Of a DNA stretch of 64,000 nt, positions 24,101-38,445 are shown piece after piece. Source of the DNA: Amphirosellinia nigrospora (taxonomy: Eukaryota > Ascomycota > Sordariomycetes > Xylariales > Xylariaceae); NCBI GenBank assembly GCA_004123355.1, contig SCHM01000003.1, forward strand, positions 7,273,058 to 7,337,057, written 5' to 3'. A model generated the notes under the pieces. It worked only from the letters and a program-made list of their open reading frames with translations, was not told the origin of the DNA and made no database searches. Positions within the stretch are counted from its first letter, which is position 1. Each line of letters starts with the position of its first letter. A program made the translations under genes and the position numbers.

Positions 24101-24593
24101 ATAAATTATTATAATTTTATATAAACTATTAAAAATTAAATAATATAACTTAAAAAAATTAGTATTTTTTTTATTAATAAAAAAAATATTATACCGATTA
24201 ATTAAAACTAAAATACTAAAATTAATATATATTAAACTTTTTATTATATTTATATTATTAAAAACAATAAATAACTAATAGTTTTTTATATTTAATATAA
24301 TATTTATTAGTTTAAAATATTATTATTTAAACTTATTAACAGTTTATTTATATTTTAATATTTTATTAATAATATACTAAAAAAATATTTAAATATTTTT
24401 TTATAATATATATTAATAATATTTTAATTTATTTTAATAATAAATTAAAATATAAAATATATATAAATAAAATACTAGCTTACTTTTAAAAAGCTAAACT
24501 ATAAATTAACCTAAAAAAATATAAATTTTTAGTTATTTAAACGAAATTTTTAAGCTTTATTATAAATATTATAAATATTAAAATTAAAAAGAA
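21189..24593. other. Decayed internal region of the outermost LTR element
   Basis: Extremely AT-rich, no frame and no repeat boundary seen. By the nested model, it is the continuation of the 5' internal region of the element that starts at 19541. Confidence 0.5.
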
Positions 24594-24790
24594 TATTATA
24601 AGTTATAAAATAAAGCTTAATTAAAAGAAAAAAATCTATTATTAAATCTACGCAATAAATTTAATAATAGATTTTTTAACTAATAATATATTAGTTATTT
24701 ATTTAAATATAAATATTACTAGGTAGCTTTTTTTTACGCTTTACGTAAAAAGACCACTAATAATATAAACTTTTTAAAAGCTTTATTAAA
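24594..24790. repeat. LTR (left) of the 24.6-34.1 kb element
   Basis: Shares with 33890-34081 the block AAATCTATTATTAAATCTACG and the hyphenated palindrome CTTTACGTAAAAAG-like region near 24740. It is less AT-biased than the interior. Confidence 0.7.
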
Positions 24791-26930
24791 ATGCTAAAAT
24801 ATAAAAAAATCTTTACTAACTTTAGCAAATTAATTTAGCTAAGCTATATTATAATTATAATTTTTTAATATAATATTAAATAATACTTTAGCTTATTTTA
24901 TTTTTTTTACTACTTTATTTACGGGCAGCTATAACTAAAAGCTTTAATAATAAGCAAAAAACTTATTTATATATGCTTTAAGTAATAAAGCGTTAATAAT
25001 AAAAATAAAAGCTAGTATTAGTGCTAAAATTAAAGCATTAATAGTTACTTTACGTAGTTTATTATAAAAGCGCTTACTTTTTGTTTTTATTACTTTAAAT
25101 ATAAGTTTAAATATAAATAATAACTTTATAAAAAACTTCTTTTTTTTTAGCAATATAAAATAAAAACTATATTTAAACTAATATTCGTTAATAAGTTCTT
25201 ATAAATATTAAAAATAATACGCAAAATACTAACGGTTATATTTATAACCTTATTTTTTCTATTTAATTAAATAGTTAAAATTATTTTTTTCCGGTTAAAA
25301 TAATATTTAAATATAACTTCGATTTTATAAATATTACTTTTATTATTATTATTAAAATATTAATTAGGTTTAATAAGCTTTAATAATAATATTGTTCGCT
25401 TAAAAAAATCTTTATTATTTTTATATAATTATAATTATATAATAAAAATAATAAAATATATAATAATATTTAAAAAAATTTAATTTATAAGTTAAATCGC
25501 TAATTTTACGTTTAATAATTTAAAGTTTAATTTTTTGCTATAAATATTTTTAAAAAGCTTGCTAAATAAATAATAACTATTATATAAACGTAAAAAAACC
25601 TTATTATTTAGTTTAAATTTTAATATTTAATATTTATTATTAAAATGTTTTTTCGCTATAATAATAAAAAATTTATAGCTAATTTAATATTTTATTATAA
25701 ATAATTATATAAAAACTTTACGTTTTTAAAATTATATATATTTATTTAGCTTTTAAATATATTAAAAAAGCTAAAAAGTTTAAACTTAAATAATTATTTA
25801 TATAAAATAAATTATATAGCTTATAAAACATAAAATTAAAATTTTATTATAAAATAAAAATTATATTAAGCTAGTTTAATTTAAAATATATATAGTTATA
25901 AAAATATATTATAATTTTAATCGTTTAGTTTTTCTTTTAAATAAACTATTTTTATAAATAATATAAATAGTTATTAATAATTTAATATTTAATACTTTTT
26001 ATATATTTTTTTAAAAATTAAAATAAATTTATAATTATAATTAAAAATAATTTTTTTAAAAATACTTTAATTATTTAAAAATAATTATTTAATTAAAACT
26101 ATTATTTAATTTTTAATAATATATTTTATATTACTAAAAATTATAAACGTTCGTTTAAATATATAATAAAAAACTATTATTATATAATTATATATATTAA
26201 AGCTTTTAATTATTATAAAATATTTTATAATTTAATTAAAAATAATAATAAAATAAAATTAATTATAATTATTTATATTAATAGCGTATTTTTAAGTTTA
26301 ATTAAATATAAACTATTTATTAGTTTTATTTATTATTATACTTAATATTATATTCTAAATAATATTTATAGTATTTTTTAATATATTATAATTTTTTATA
26401 AATTAAATATAGTTTTAAAGCTTTTATTATTTAGTTAAATTTAAAATAATATTTTTATTATATATAATATATAATATTTATTTATATATTATATATAAAA
26501 TATAAAATTGTTTAATTTTTTTATATTTATTATAAATTAAACTATTTATAATAAAAAATAAATATTTAGCTTTAGAAAAAATAATAGCGTTTTATTATTA
26601 TATAGTTTACGAAATTACTTTTAATAAAATTTATTTAAAATCTTTTTATAATAAAAGTTTGTTTTATATTTTAGCTTAAAATCGCGTTTAAATATATTAT
26701 TTATTATTACTTTTATATATATATTTATTATATTTTATATAAAATTTAATATTATAAGTTTTTATAATCGTTTTAATTTATTTTTAAGTTAATAATATTT
26801 TATATTATAATAAACTAATTTAATATATTTAAAATATAATTAAAACGTTTTAATAAATAAAATATTTAAAAATTATATTATAATAAATATATAAATAAAT
26901 TAATAAGTTAATTATTTATTTTATTAATAA

Positions 26931-28470
26931 TGCTTGAGTTTTATAAAGGAAGTATAACTAAATAAAAAAAAGGTTTTTTTGTTAATAAAAAAATTTTTTG
27001 TTTTTTATATTTTAAATAAGAAATTCTTTTACCCGAATTAAAAACCCCTTTGTTTTTATTTACTATTATATATATTTAGTTTTTAATATTTATTTTTTAT
27101 TATATAGATAACTATAAATTTAATAAAATAATTTAAAGTTAAATACTTATATTAAAAATAATAATATAATATAAATAAATTATAAAGTTTTATTTTTAAT
27201 TTTTTTTTATTATAAGTTATATTAAATCTAATTTTATATTAAATCTAATTATTTAATAGTTATACGTTTTATTAAACCTAATTATTTAATAATTATACGT
27301 TATATTAAACACAATTATTTAATATTATTTGTTTAATTATATTTATAGTTATTTTATTTTTTGTTTTTTTAATTTAATATTAATTTAAATATTTATTATT
27401 TTTAGGTTATAAACTAGTATTACTATTATAAACTTTATTTAAATATAACTTTTATTAAACTATTTTTTAAAAAAATTATAATTATTATAAAATTAGCTAT
27501 TATATTAACATAATAAATATAATAATATTTTTTATAAAATGTTCGTTTATAACTTTTTTTATTTGTTTTTTACTTTTTATTATAATATTTTAAGCGTAGT
27601 TTTTAGGTTTTTAAAAACTTTAAAGCTTTAAATTAATCATAATAAACATATTTTTTAAATTTTCAAGTTCTTTTTTTTTAAACGTTTTAGCTAGTTTATA
27701 AGGTTTTTTTTAAATTCGTTAATAAGCTTAAGCTTTTTTTAAAAAGTTCTTTTTTTTAAACGTTTTAACTAATTTATAAAGTTTTTTTTAAACTTATCGG
27801 CAAACTTAAGCTTTTTTCAAAAAAATAAAAATCTAATACGTTATAAAAATTAATATATTTTATAATAGCGCTATTACTTAAAATATAAAATTCATAGTTA
27901 TACTTAAAATTAAAAATAGTTTATAGTTATGTTTAAAATTAAAAATAGCTTATAGTTATATTTAAAATTAAAAATAGCAACTTATACTTACCGGAAAATT
28001 TTTTTAATCTTACTTAGGTTAAAAATCGTTTTAAAAATTTTAATATTATAATAAATCTTTTTTACTTAAAATAAAAATTAATTATTCGCTATAATATCTA
28101 ACTTTTTAATTTTATTTTATAGCTTAAAATTATAGTTTAATTATAAAACAATAGTATAACTTTAATATATATTATTACTATTAATAAAATAAATATATAA
28201 AAATATTATATATTAACGCTTATATTTATAAGCAAATCTATTATTACTATTAACTAAACGGCCAAATATTTTTATAATATAATTACGTAATTACGCAAAA
28301 AAACAAAATATTACAGTTAATAAATTAAAATAAAATAGCAGGTTTTACTATATATAACTTATTAAAAAAAAGCGAACTAGCATAACCGGCAACTATAACT
28401 TATTTATTAACCTAAATACATAGTTCTTAAAAACTCAAGCATTTTTGCCCCTAAATTAAAGGGCCTCTAG
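26931..28470 (+). mobile_element. TSD-less 1.54-kb element, copy A (Helitron/Helentron-like)
   Basis: Five-prime end TGCTTGAGTTTTATAAAGG; three-prime end with the hairpin GCCCCTAAATTAAAGGGC (28447-28464) followed by CTCTAG, then host T. The 5' end sequence recurs inverted about 30 nt inside the 3' end (AAAACTCAAGCA). The target is A|T with no duplication. The interior has three small tandem arrays: about 35 bp x3 near 27222-27330, about 72 bp x2 near 27665-27815, and about 31 bp x3 near 27880-27980. It has no coding capacity. The 3' hairpin plus CTAG, the lack of duplication and the asymmetric inverted ends fit rolling-circle transposons; the 5' TG rather than TC is atypical and points to a Helentron-like variant or a new type. 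Confidence 0.7.
27665..27815 (+). repeat. Tandem repeat, about 72 bp x2, inside copy A
   Basis: Two units each containing a poly-T run, AAACGTTTTA, a TAATTTATAA-type block and AAGCTTAAGC/AACTTAAGC. The same array has two units in the copies at 37997 and 46535, and three in the copy at 62281. Confidence 0.65.
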
Positions 28471-31400
28471 TAAAAATATTTAATAAAGTTTAATTAATAA
28501 TATTTTTATAGCTAAATAATTTATTAAAATAATTATATAATATTTATTTAAATAAATTATAATATAAAGCTTTTTTATAGTTTATATAAAATATATTATT
28601 TTTTATTTAAAAAAGCTATATTTAATTTTAGTTTATAATAAATATTAATTTAAATATATTATTAGTTATATTTATATAAAAAATATAAGTTTGCTTAGTT
28701 TTTATTTAAAATTTAACTTAATATAAAAAATTATAATATTAAAATTTTATTTAAAATATTTATTAATTTATAAATATAAAATATAATTTAAATTATAATA
28801 AAAAATATAGTTTTAAAATAAATAATATTTTAAATAATATTAAAAAAAACTATTTTAACTAATATAAAATTATAATATATAATTTATATATATATTTATA
28901 ATAACTTAAGTTATTATTTATTATTTTTTTTTTAATAACTTTTAATAAATAAAGCTATTTTATATTTTTATAAAAGCTTAGTTAATTATATATAGTAAAA
29001 AAAAATTATAAAAAATTTATTTATATTAAAATATTATTCGAAAACCTAAAAATTTTTAAAAAATATAAACTATTTAAACGTTTATACGCGTTTAATAATA
29101 ATAAATATTTTTAAAATATTAATATAAAATCTAAAAAGTTTAATAAAAAATAACTAATAAAAAACTTTTTAATAATATAATAATATTTTTTAACTAAAAT
29201 AAGTTAAAAATAAATTTAAATATATATATATTTTTAAACGTATTAAAAAAATAATAATATTATTAATAAAATATAATAAAAATAAAAATAAAAATAAAAA
29301 ACTTATTTATATATTTTAAATATAATTAAAAAATTTAATATTTTATTAATATAATATTAAATTGCTTTATATTATAAAAATTAATAATAATAAATTTATT
29401 TTTATAGTTAAATAAAACTAAAAATTAATAAAAAAAACCGGTTATATTAACGTAAATAATATAAGTTTTTATAAAAACTTTTAATTATTTTATTTTATAA
29501 AAAAAAAAATAATTATTAAAAATAATAACTTTATTAAACTATTATAAATTAATAATTATTTAGTTTTTATTTATGCTATAAATTTTTTTTAAATAATAAA
29601 TATAAAATATATAAAAATATAGCTTTATTTATTTAAATTATATAATTTATTTTATAAAATTTATTATAAGTTTTATTAAAAACTTTTATATTTTTTTAAC
29701 TAAAAAAATAAGTTTTTATATTTAGTTTTATTTTTGCTAATTATTAATAAAAAAAATCTTAAGCTATTTTATTTTAAAAATATTAATTTTATTTTTATTT
29801 ATTTAAATATTATAAGCTTTAATAATTTTAATAAATTTAGCTATTTTAAAAGTTTTTTAGTATAAATATAAATATTATTATTAGTTATATTTTTAAAAAA
29901 ATTTATAAGCTTTTTAATATTTAAAATAAAATATATTTTTAAAAGCTTAAACTTAAAAAGCTTTTTTAATATTAATATATATAGTTTTTTTAATAATAAT
30001 ATAGTTTTAATATTTATAATAAAATTATATATTATAATAAAAAAAATATTTAAAAGTTAAATATTAATAATATTAATAATTAAAAATAAAAATATTATTT
30101 TTTATATAAAACTAATAATATAATTATTAGTTTTATTAAATATTATTATAAAAATAACTATAAAATTAGTTAATTTATTTATAAATATTAGTTTTATTAG
30201 TATTATATTAGTTATAATAGCTATAATAATTAATATTATATTAAATTTAATATTTATAATAATAAATAAATTTAAAATAGCTAAAAATTTTAAGCTAACT
30301 ATTTTAATTAATAATATTATTAAAATAACCGCTATAATAGCTAAAATTTTATAGCTAATTTTTATAAGCTAATATATACGCTACTTATAATTTTTATAAA
30401 TTTATTTTAGTTTAATATTTTTGTTTATTTTAACTAGAATATTTATAGTATTAATAACTAAAATAATTTTAAAAGTTTTTATATTTATTATAATATTTAT
30501 TATATTTTTATATATTATTATAAAATAAAAATTATAATTAATAAATAATAATTTATATTTAATTTATAAATATACGTTTTTATTAGCTATAATAATTATA
30601 ATATATATTAATAATTTTTTATATATTTATAATTATAAACTAAAACTTTAAAATTAATAATAAAATTATTAAATTATAAAAAATAATAATATTTTTAAAA
30701 TAATTAATAATAATTTTATAAAATAAAAAAAGTTATTATTAATTAATATATTTAGTTATTTTTCGTTTATAATTTAATTTTTTTTTTTATACTTTATAAT
30801 TTTAAACTATTTATTATTATTAATTTTTAAATAAAAAACTTAAATTTAACTTAACGTATTATTTTTATACGTTTATTTTTAATAATAATTATTTAGTTTT
30901 TATATTTTTTTATTATATATTTTAATATATTAAAATATTATTATTAATTAATTTTTTTTATATTTAAATTAATATATATTTTTATATTTTAACCGGTTAA
31001 TAAAATATATATAAAAATAAAATATATATAGCTTAAACGTAAAGTTTTATTATATATATTTATATTTAACGTTTTAAATATAAATATTTTTAATTTAAAG
31101 ATTTTATTTAATTTATTTTATATAAATAATAAATTATCGTTAAAAATATTTTATTTTTTAACTAATTTTTTTTAGCTAATTTATATTAATTTAAATATTA
31201 AAAAAGTTTATTTTATAAAAATAATATTTAAATATAATATTTATATATATATTATTTAAAAATAATAAATAAAAAAATATTAATATATATTATATATTTT
31301 AATAAAATATATAGTTTATATTTTTATATATATAAATAAAATATTAAATAATTTATATTTTTTATAATATTTATAATAAATAAAACTAAACTAAATATAT

Positions 31401-31499
31401 AATAAAAATATTATTATTATAATATTTTTTATTAATATTATATTTAGATTTTTTTTATTTAAACGTATATTATTAATTTAATATATATTATAATAGCTA

Positions 31500-31610
31500 T
31501 TACGTTTTTTATTATAATAACGCTTATAATTGCTATTATAATTATAGCTATAGTTATAACTATAATTATAATTATAATTATAGTTTTAATTATTATTATA
31601 ATTATATTAT
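31500..31610. repeat. Low-complexity TTATAA tract
   Basis: Run of TTATAATTA/TATAGTTATAACT-type units inside the decayed interior of the 24.6-34.1 kb element. It is near-palindromic simple sequence of no clear role. Confidence 0.4.
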
Positions 31611-33889
31611 GTTTTTATTTTTATTATTATGTTTTTTGTTTTTATAAATATTTTTATTATTTTTTTTATAATAGTTATAATTTTTATTATAATTATTATT
31701 ATATTATTTATTATATTTATTATTAAAATAATAATAATATTTATAATAAAATTAATATTTATTTTTTAATTAATAATAATTAAAATATTTATAGTTATTA
31801 TATTTAAAACGTAAATTTTAAAAGTTTTTATTATTATTTTTTAAATAGTTATAAAAAAGTTTAACGTTAAAAATTTATATTTTATTTTTTATTTTAATTT
31901 ATAATATATTTTATTAATTTTTTTATATATTTATTTAATATATTTTTTTTTTTAATAAATAAATATAATTAATGATTATTTTAGCTTATTAGTTACGGAT
32001 ATTTTTTATAATATTTTACTAATTAAAATTATTTTATATTAAAGTTTTATTTTTATAAATATATTATAGCTTACGTTAAATAAATTAAATAAATATATTT
32101 TTATTTTATATTATATTAAATAAAAAAAAGTTATTTTTAAAAAACTTTTTTATAATATATTTAAAGTATATTTTAAAACGTTTTTTTAGCTTTTTAAATA
32201 TTAAGCTTAAGCTTATTTTTTATTAAATATAACAATTAATAAGCTTAATTTTATTATTTTATTATAAAAAAATAAACTTATAAAAAAATAATTAAATAGT
32301 TTTAAAATTTAATATTATTTAATAATTTATATTATTAAATTCGTATATAGTTTAAATATATTAAAAAATATATATAATTTATATAAATTATATTTTTTAT
32401 TTATAATAATTTTTTTTATTTTTTAAGTTTTAATTAAAGTTTAAAATTTTAATATTTTTACGTTTAATTTTATAAATATTTTTTATTATAATATAATTAA
32501 AAATAAAGTTTATAATAATAATATTTATTATTATAGCTATAGCTATTAAAGCTAGTTTTACTATTTAATAAATTTAAATTATTATTAAAGTTGCCCGTTT
32601 ATTATTGCTATTTTATTATATTATTATTATTATTATTATTTTTTAATTAAAAAAATATTTTTATATTTTTTATATTATTTTTAAAGCAATAAAAAAAAAA
32701 CAAAAGCAAAATATTATTATTACGCTTATTATATTTAAAAATAAAAGCAAAATATTATATTATTTTTTTTTTTTTTATAATTATATTATTAAAATTAATT
32801 ATTATATAAAAAGTTCGCTAATTTAATATAATTAAAAATAAAATATTAATAAAATATAATATCGATTTTTTAAAACTTTATAAAAGCGCTAAAATTTAAT
32901 TTATTTATACGATTAAATTAAATTTATTATTAATTTATTTAATATTTTTATAGCTTTTTTATATTTAGTTTAATTTAATTTTATTTAAAGTTATTATTTA
33001 TTATTATTTTAAAAATATTTATAGTTTTAGCGTTAAATTTTAGCTATTAATTTAGTTTTTAAACGAAAACTTTATAAGTTTTTAATTTATTATTATTAAT
33101 TAAGCTTTATTAATATTAATATTAGCTTTAATTATTTTTATATTAATTTTATTTTTTTTATTTCGTTTTAACTTTTTAAATTATATTATCGAACGATTTA
33201 TAAACGTTTTTAATAAAGCTTATATTAATAATAATATTTATTTTAATAATTATTACGCTAAAAATTAAAAAAAAAAACTTTAAATAAAAATTCTCCGATA
33301 ATAAATTTAACGTTTAATTTAATAAATAATTAAATATATAAAAAAAACTATTATTATATTAGTTTATAATTTATTATTTTTATATAACGTATAAATAATA
33401 ACTTAAAAATAAAATAAACTATATATAAATAAAAATAAAATAAATATATATAATTTAATTATATTTTAATAATAAAACTAGTATATTTATAAACTTTAAT
33501 AATAAACTAAAACGTTTAAAAATTTTAAATAAAACTAAAATATTTAAAATAATTAATTAATAAAAATTTATAACGTTTATAATTTTATAATAATTTTAGT
33601 TACGCTATAAAACTAATATATTTAAAATATAAAAATATTTTATTAAGCTTTTTTTAAAACTAAATAATTAGTTTATTTAAAAGTTTCGTAAAAAATATAA
33701 AAATAAAATATAAAATAAATTAACGCTAAAACGTAATATTTGCTTTAATTAATAAATATATACTAATTATACGCGTTAATTATTATTAAAAAAATTAATA
33801 TTTTTTAACTTCGAAAAATCTAAAAATAAATAGTTTTAATATAGTTTAATATTTATAATAAAACTATATAAGTATTATTTTAAAAAAAA

Positions 33890-34081
33890 TATTATAAGTT
33901 ATAAAATAAAAACTTAAAAAAAAAAATCTATTATTAAATTTACGTAATAAATTTAATAATAAATTTTTAACTAGTAATATGTTAGCTGTTTATTTAAATA
34001 TAAGTATTATTAAGTAGTTTTTTTTTACGTTTTACGCAAAAAAACCTTTAGTAATACAGACCTTTTAAAAGCTCTATTAAA
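33890..34081. repeat. LTR (right) of the 24.6-34.1 kb element
   Basis: Full-length match to 24594-24790. After it, the sequence returns to the internal region of the outermost element. Confidence 0.7.
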
Positions 34082-36053
34082 AATTAATTAAAATAAAATC
34101 GAAATTATTTAATATTAGTAATTACTAATTAAAAATAATAAAGCTATATTAAAAAAAATTCGATTTTTTTTTAAATTTTATAACTTTTATAAACATTTTA
34201 TTAAAAAGTATAAATAAATCGCTAAACTATTAAATAAATTAATTATAATAAAATAAACTTAATATAAATAAAAAAATATTAATAAGCTTTTAATATATTA
34301 AAAAAAGCGTTAATTTTACCCCCGTTTTTTAATACTTTTTATATAAATTTAAAACCTAAATAAAAACTAACTTATTAAATAATATTATTATAAACGTATT
34401 ATTATAATATAACGGGCTTAATAACTTTTAAAAACTAGTAGCTTTTTATTTAAAAAAGTTATAAAATAAAAAGTTAAATTATAATATATTTAATAAAAAA
34501 CTATTAATAATAATTAAAAGCTTTTTATATTAAAAAATTAAGCTTATAAAATTTTAAAAATAAAAGCTTTTTATTATAATTATTAATTATATATATAAAA
34601 TTTTAGTACGAAAAAAGTTTTCAGCTTAAAATAAGCTAAATAAATAAAATTAATTATATAATATAACTTTATAATTATTTATTAGCTAGGATTAAAAAAT
34701 ATTATAGCTAATATTTTATTTTAACTTTATAAAAACATAAAAAATAAAATAAATATAAAATAAATAATAAATAATAATTATTTTAAGCTTATTATAAATA
34801 TATAGCTGCTAAAAAGTATAATAATTTACGCTTTTAAAAATTTCGAACTAATATTACTATTAAAATAATATTAACTAATATTATTTTAGCCGCTAATTAT
34901 ATAAATATTAGCTTTAACGGGTATTAGTTTTAAGTTTATAAATATATATTTTAACTAAATAATATTAAGCGATTTATTTTTATATAAAAATAAGCTTATA
35001 GTTTTAAAAACTAATAATTAATAAATATATTATTAAAAATATATAGCTAATTAATAACGGCGTATTTAAATAAAAGTAAAATATTATATAATATTATAAA
35101 AATACTAATAACTAAAGCTATATAGCAATATTAAATGCTATATTATAAACTATTATTATTAGCTATTTAAAATATTATAATAAAACTTTTAAAAAACTAA
35201 TACTGCTAAAAGTTTTAAAGTATTTTTAATAATATATATTATCGATTTTAAAAGTTTTTTAAAAATAAATATAAAAATAATATAATTTTTTATATTATCG
35301 ATCGATTAATTAAAATTTTTTAAATAACTATATATAAAATAAAATTATTACTAAAAAATAACTAAAATATTATTAAAACTTTTATTAAGTTTTTAAATAG
35401 TTAAAATTATATAAATAAAAAAATAATTTATAGCTGATTTTATAAATAAATTCTTAAAATATATAAAATAAAATTAAACTTTTTTTTATTAAATATAAAT
35501 ATTATTAAACAAATCGAAATTATATACTAATAAATAAACTAAAAACTATAGCTTTTTATAAATTATTTTTAAAAAAAATTAATTAAAACGCTATTTATTT
35601 TAAATATAATATAAAATTTTTTTTATAAATTTTTTAATAGTTTAATATTAAAAAGGTTTTTATAAACTAATTAATAAAATAATATTTAATTAAAAGTTTA
35701 AAACTAAAAAGCTAATTAACTATTTAACTAAAAAAAATTAAACCGGAAAAAAACTTAAATATTTATATAACATATACAAAAATATATTAAAATTACTAAT
35801 AATATAAAAAAAAATATAGTAAAAATAATTACTTAAGCTATAAAATAAAATTTAAAAAAAACTTTAGTTTATTATTAAAAACTATATTATATATTATATA
35901 AAAAAAAAAATAAACTAATTGCTTTAATAATAAACTAAATTATTTTATAACGAAAAATTATTATAAAATCGAAAAAATATAACTAAATAACTTTAATATT
36001 TTTTAGTTATAGCTATTTAATAATTAACATAAAAATAAATAGTTTTATATTAA
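34082..36053. other. Decayed internal region of the outermost LTR element
   Basis: About 2 kb of RIP-type DNA between two nested elements. No frames and no recognised motif. Confidence 0.45.
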
Positions 36054-36346
36054 TAGTTATAAATTTACAAGCTTTAATAGCTATGCTTTATTATTAGCTA
36101 TAGCACTTATAATTTTTACTTATAATAACTATTACTTGTAAAATGCGTGACTATTATTCGCAATAAATATAGTTATAGTAAATAAAAGCAAGCATTAATA
36201 ATAAATATAGCTGCTTTACGCGAATATTTAAACAGCTATTTATATTATAAATTTAAACTTTTTTTTTTTTTAATTTTATTTGTAGATTTTATATATAATA
36301 TATTATATATATTAAAGCTTTGTTTTTCGAGTATATAAAGCGTAAC
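36054..36346 (+). repeat. Left LTR of copy 1
   Basis: Matches 52355-52636 and 58145-58434. It keeps more GC than its interior (for example GCGTGACTATTATTCGC near 36146). Confidence 0.75.
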
Positions 36347-38445
36347 TATTTATAAATTATTTAAAATTTATAAAGTATTAGGACTACTTTTATAATATTT
36401 TTTAATTAAACTAATTTAACCTAAAAATATTAAAATATTTCTTAAAAAAGAACTAAAATAATAAACGCGTACGGTTATACGTACTAAAGCTTTTATTAAT
36501 ATTTCGGATTTATTTGTTTTAAATATTCGAAATAATAAGTTTTTTATAATAAAACTTTAATAAATAATAAAAAATATATTTATTTTAAATTTTTTAACTA
36601 TATAAAACTATAATAATAAACTATAAAAGCTAATTATTTTTAATTAATTTAATATAATAGTTTTATAATATTATTAGTAATTATATATTTAAAAAATAAA
36701 AATTTAATATAAACGTTATTAGTTTTAATTAAATAGTTTAATATTTAATTAATAATTATATAAAACTATAAAAAAAAACGTTAAACTTAGCTTTTATTTT
36801 AAACTAATAATATATAATAAAATAATTTAGTTTAGTTTCGATAAAAATATAAATTAAACTAATATAAATAATATATATAAAATTTTATTATTATTTTTAA
36901 AAAATAAAAATACGCGCTTTTTTAATAATAGTTTATTATTATTTTATTATTAATTTATATATATTTGCTAAAAAATTAAATAAATAAAATAAAGTTTTAT
37001 TTAATTAAATAAAAAAATAAAATAAAATTGCTATTTTTTATAACGAAATATATTTATATTAATATATATTATTAATATTTTTTAATTTATAATTAAAAAT
37101 AATTTTAATTAATAAAAACTAATTAATAAACTATTAATTAATTATTAAATAAACTATAAAAAATAACTAAATAATATATTATATTTAAAATAATTTAAAT
37201 ATTTCGAACTAATAAATAATTAATTTATTAAATTATTATAAAATAACTTTTATTTTATTAAATAATAAAAAAATAGTTAATATATAGTTAAAATATTAAT
37301 ATTTATTTTTTATAATAATATAATTAAAAATAAATTTAAGTTTAAAATATAAATTTAAACTATATAAAATTATTTTAAATTTAATATTAATTAGTTTTAT
37401 AATAATATAATTAAAATAGCTAATATTAAAATTTATATTAAAAATTATATAATTAACGATTTTTATTTTTATTTTTTATTTAATTATTTTAACGTATTTA
37501 TTAATTTAAAAACCGTTTTAAAATATTTTAAAAAAATTTATATTAATATTAATTATAATAAAAAAATTAAAGCTAATTTTTAATTATTTAGTTTTAATTA
37601 ATATATATTAGCTAAATTTATTAAATTTTAAACTATTTTTATTTGTTTAATTAATAAAACTAAATTTAATAAAACTAAATAAAAAAAAATTTAAAAATAA
37701 ATTATTTTTTTAATTAATAATTAAAATTATATTAAAATATTTAAAAAAAAATATTAATTTTAACGTTTATATAAAATATTATTTTTAAATAATTTATTAT
37801 TTAATAATAATTAATTATAAATAAAATAAAACTTATAAAAAAAAAATATAAAAGTTTATTATTATAATTTTTTTTTTTTTTTTTTTATTTTTGTTTAAAT
37901 AACTTTTTATTTTATTTTAAAACTAAATAATAATAATAATAATTTTATTTAATTATTTAAGTTTAACGCCGATAAAATATAATAATTAATTTTTAATGCT
38001 TAAGTTTTATAAAGGAGGTACGACTAAGTAAAAAGAAAGTTTTTTTGTCGATAAAAAAATTTTTTGTTTTTTATATCTTAAATAGGAAATTCTTTTATTT
38101 AAATTAAAAACCTTTTTGTTTTTATTTATTATTATATATTTAGTTTTTAGTATTTATTTTTTATTATATAAATAATTATAAATTTAATAAAATAATTTAA
38201 AGTTAAATATTTATATTAAAAATAATAATATAATATAAATAAATTATAAAGTTTTATTTTTAATTTTTTTTTTATTATAAATTATATTAAATTTAATTTT
38301 ATATTAAATTTAATTATTTAATAATTATATATTTTATTAAACGCGATTATTTAATAGTTATATATTATATTAAACGCGATTATTTAATATTATTTGTTTA
38401 ATTATATTTATAGTTATTTTATTTTTTTATTTTTTTAATTTAATA

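Larger units (their letters stand above)
24594..34081. mobile_element. LTR retrotransposon, decayed, nested in the outermost element
   Basis: Direct repeats of about 195 bp at 24594-24790 and 33890-34081 share the start TATTATAAGTTATAAAATAAA and the end TTTTAAAAGCTNTATTAAAA, and align throughout. The span is 9.5 kb; without the 1.54-kb insertion at 26931-28470 it is about 7.9 kb. That fits a full-length LTR retrotransposon. The target duplication was not resolved because the flanks are A-rich. Coding content is erased and the family is unknown. Confidence 0.65.

Noticed and set aside
24944-25153. Open frame of 69 codons on the minus strand with a hydrophobic, lysine-rich product
   Set aside because: It lies in RIP-type AT-rich DNA; the Lys/Ile/Leu/Phe composition is what such DNA gives by chance, and no start context or homologue is visible.
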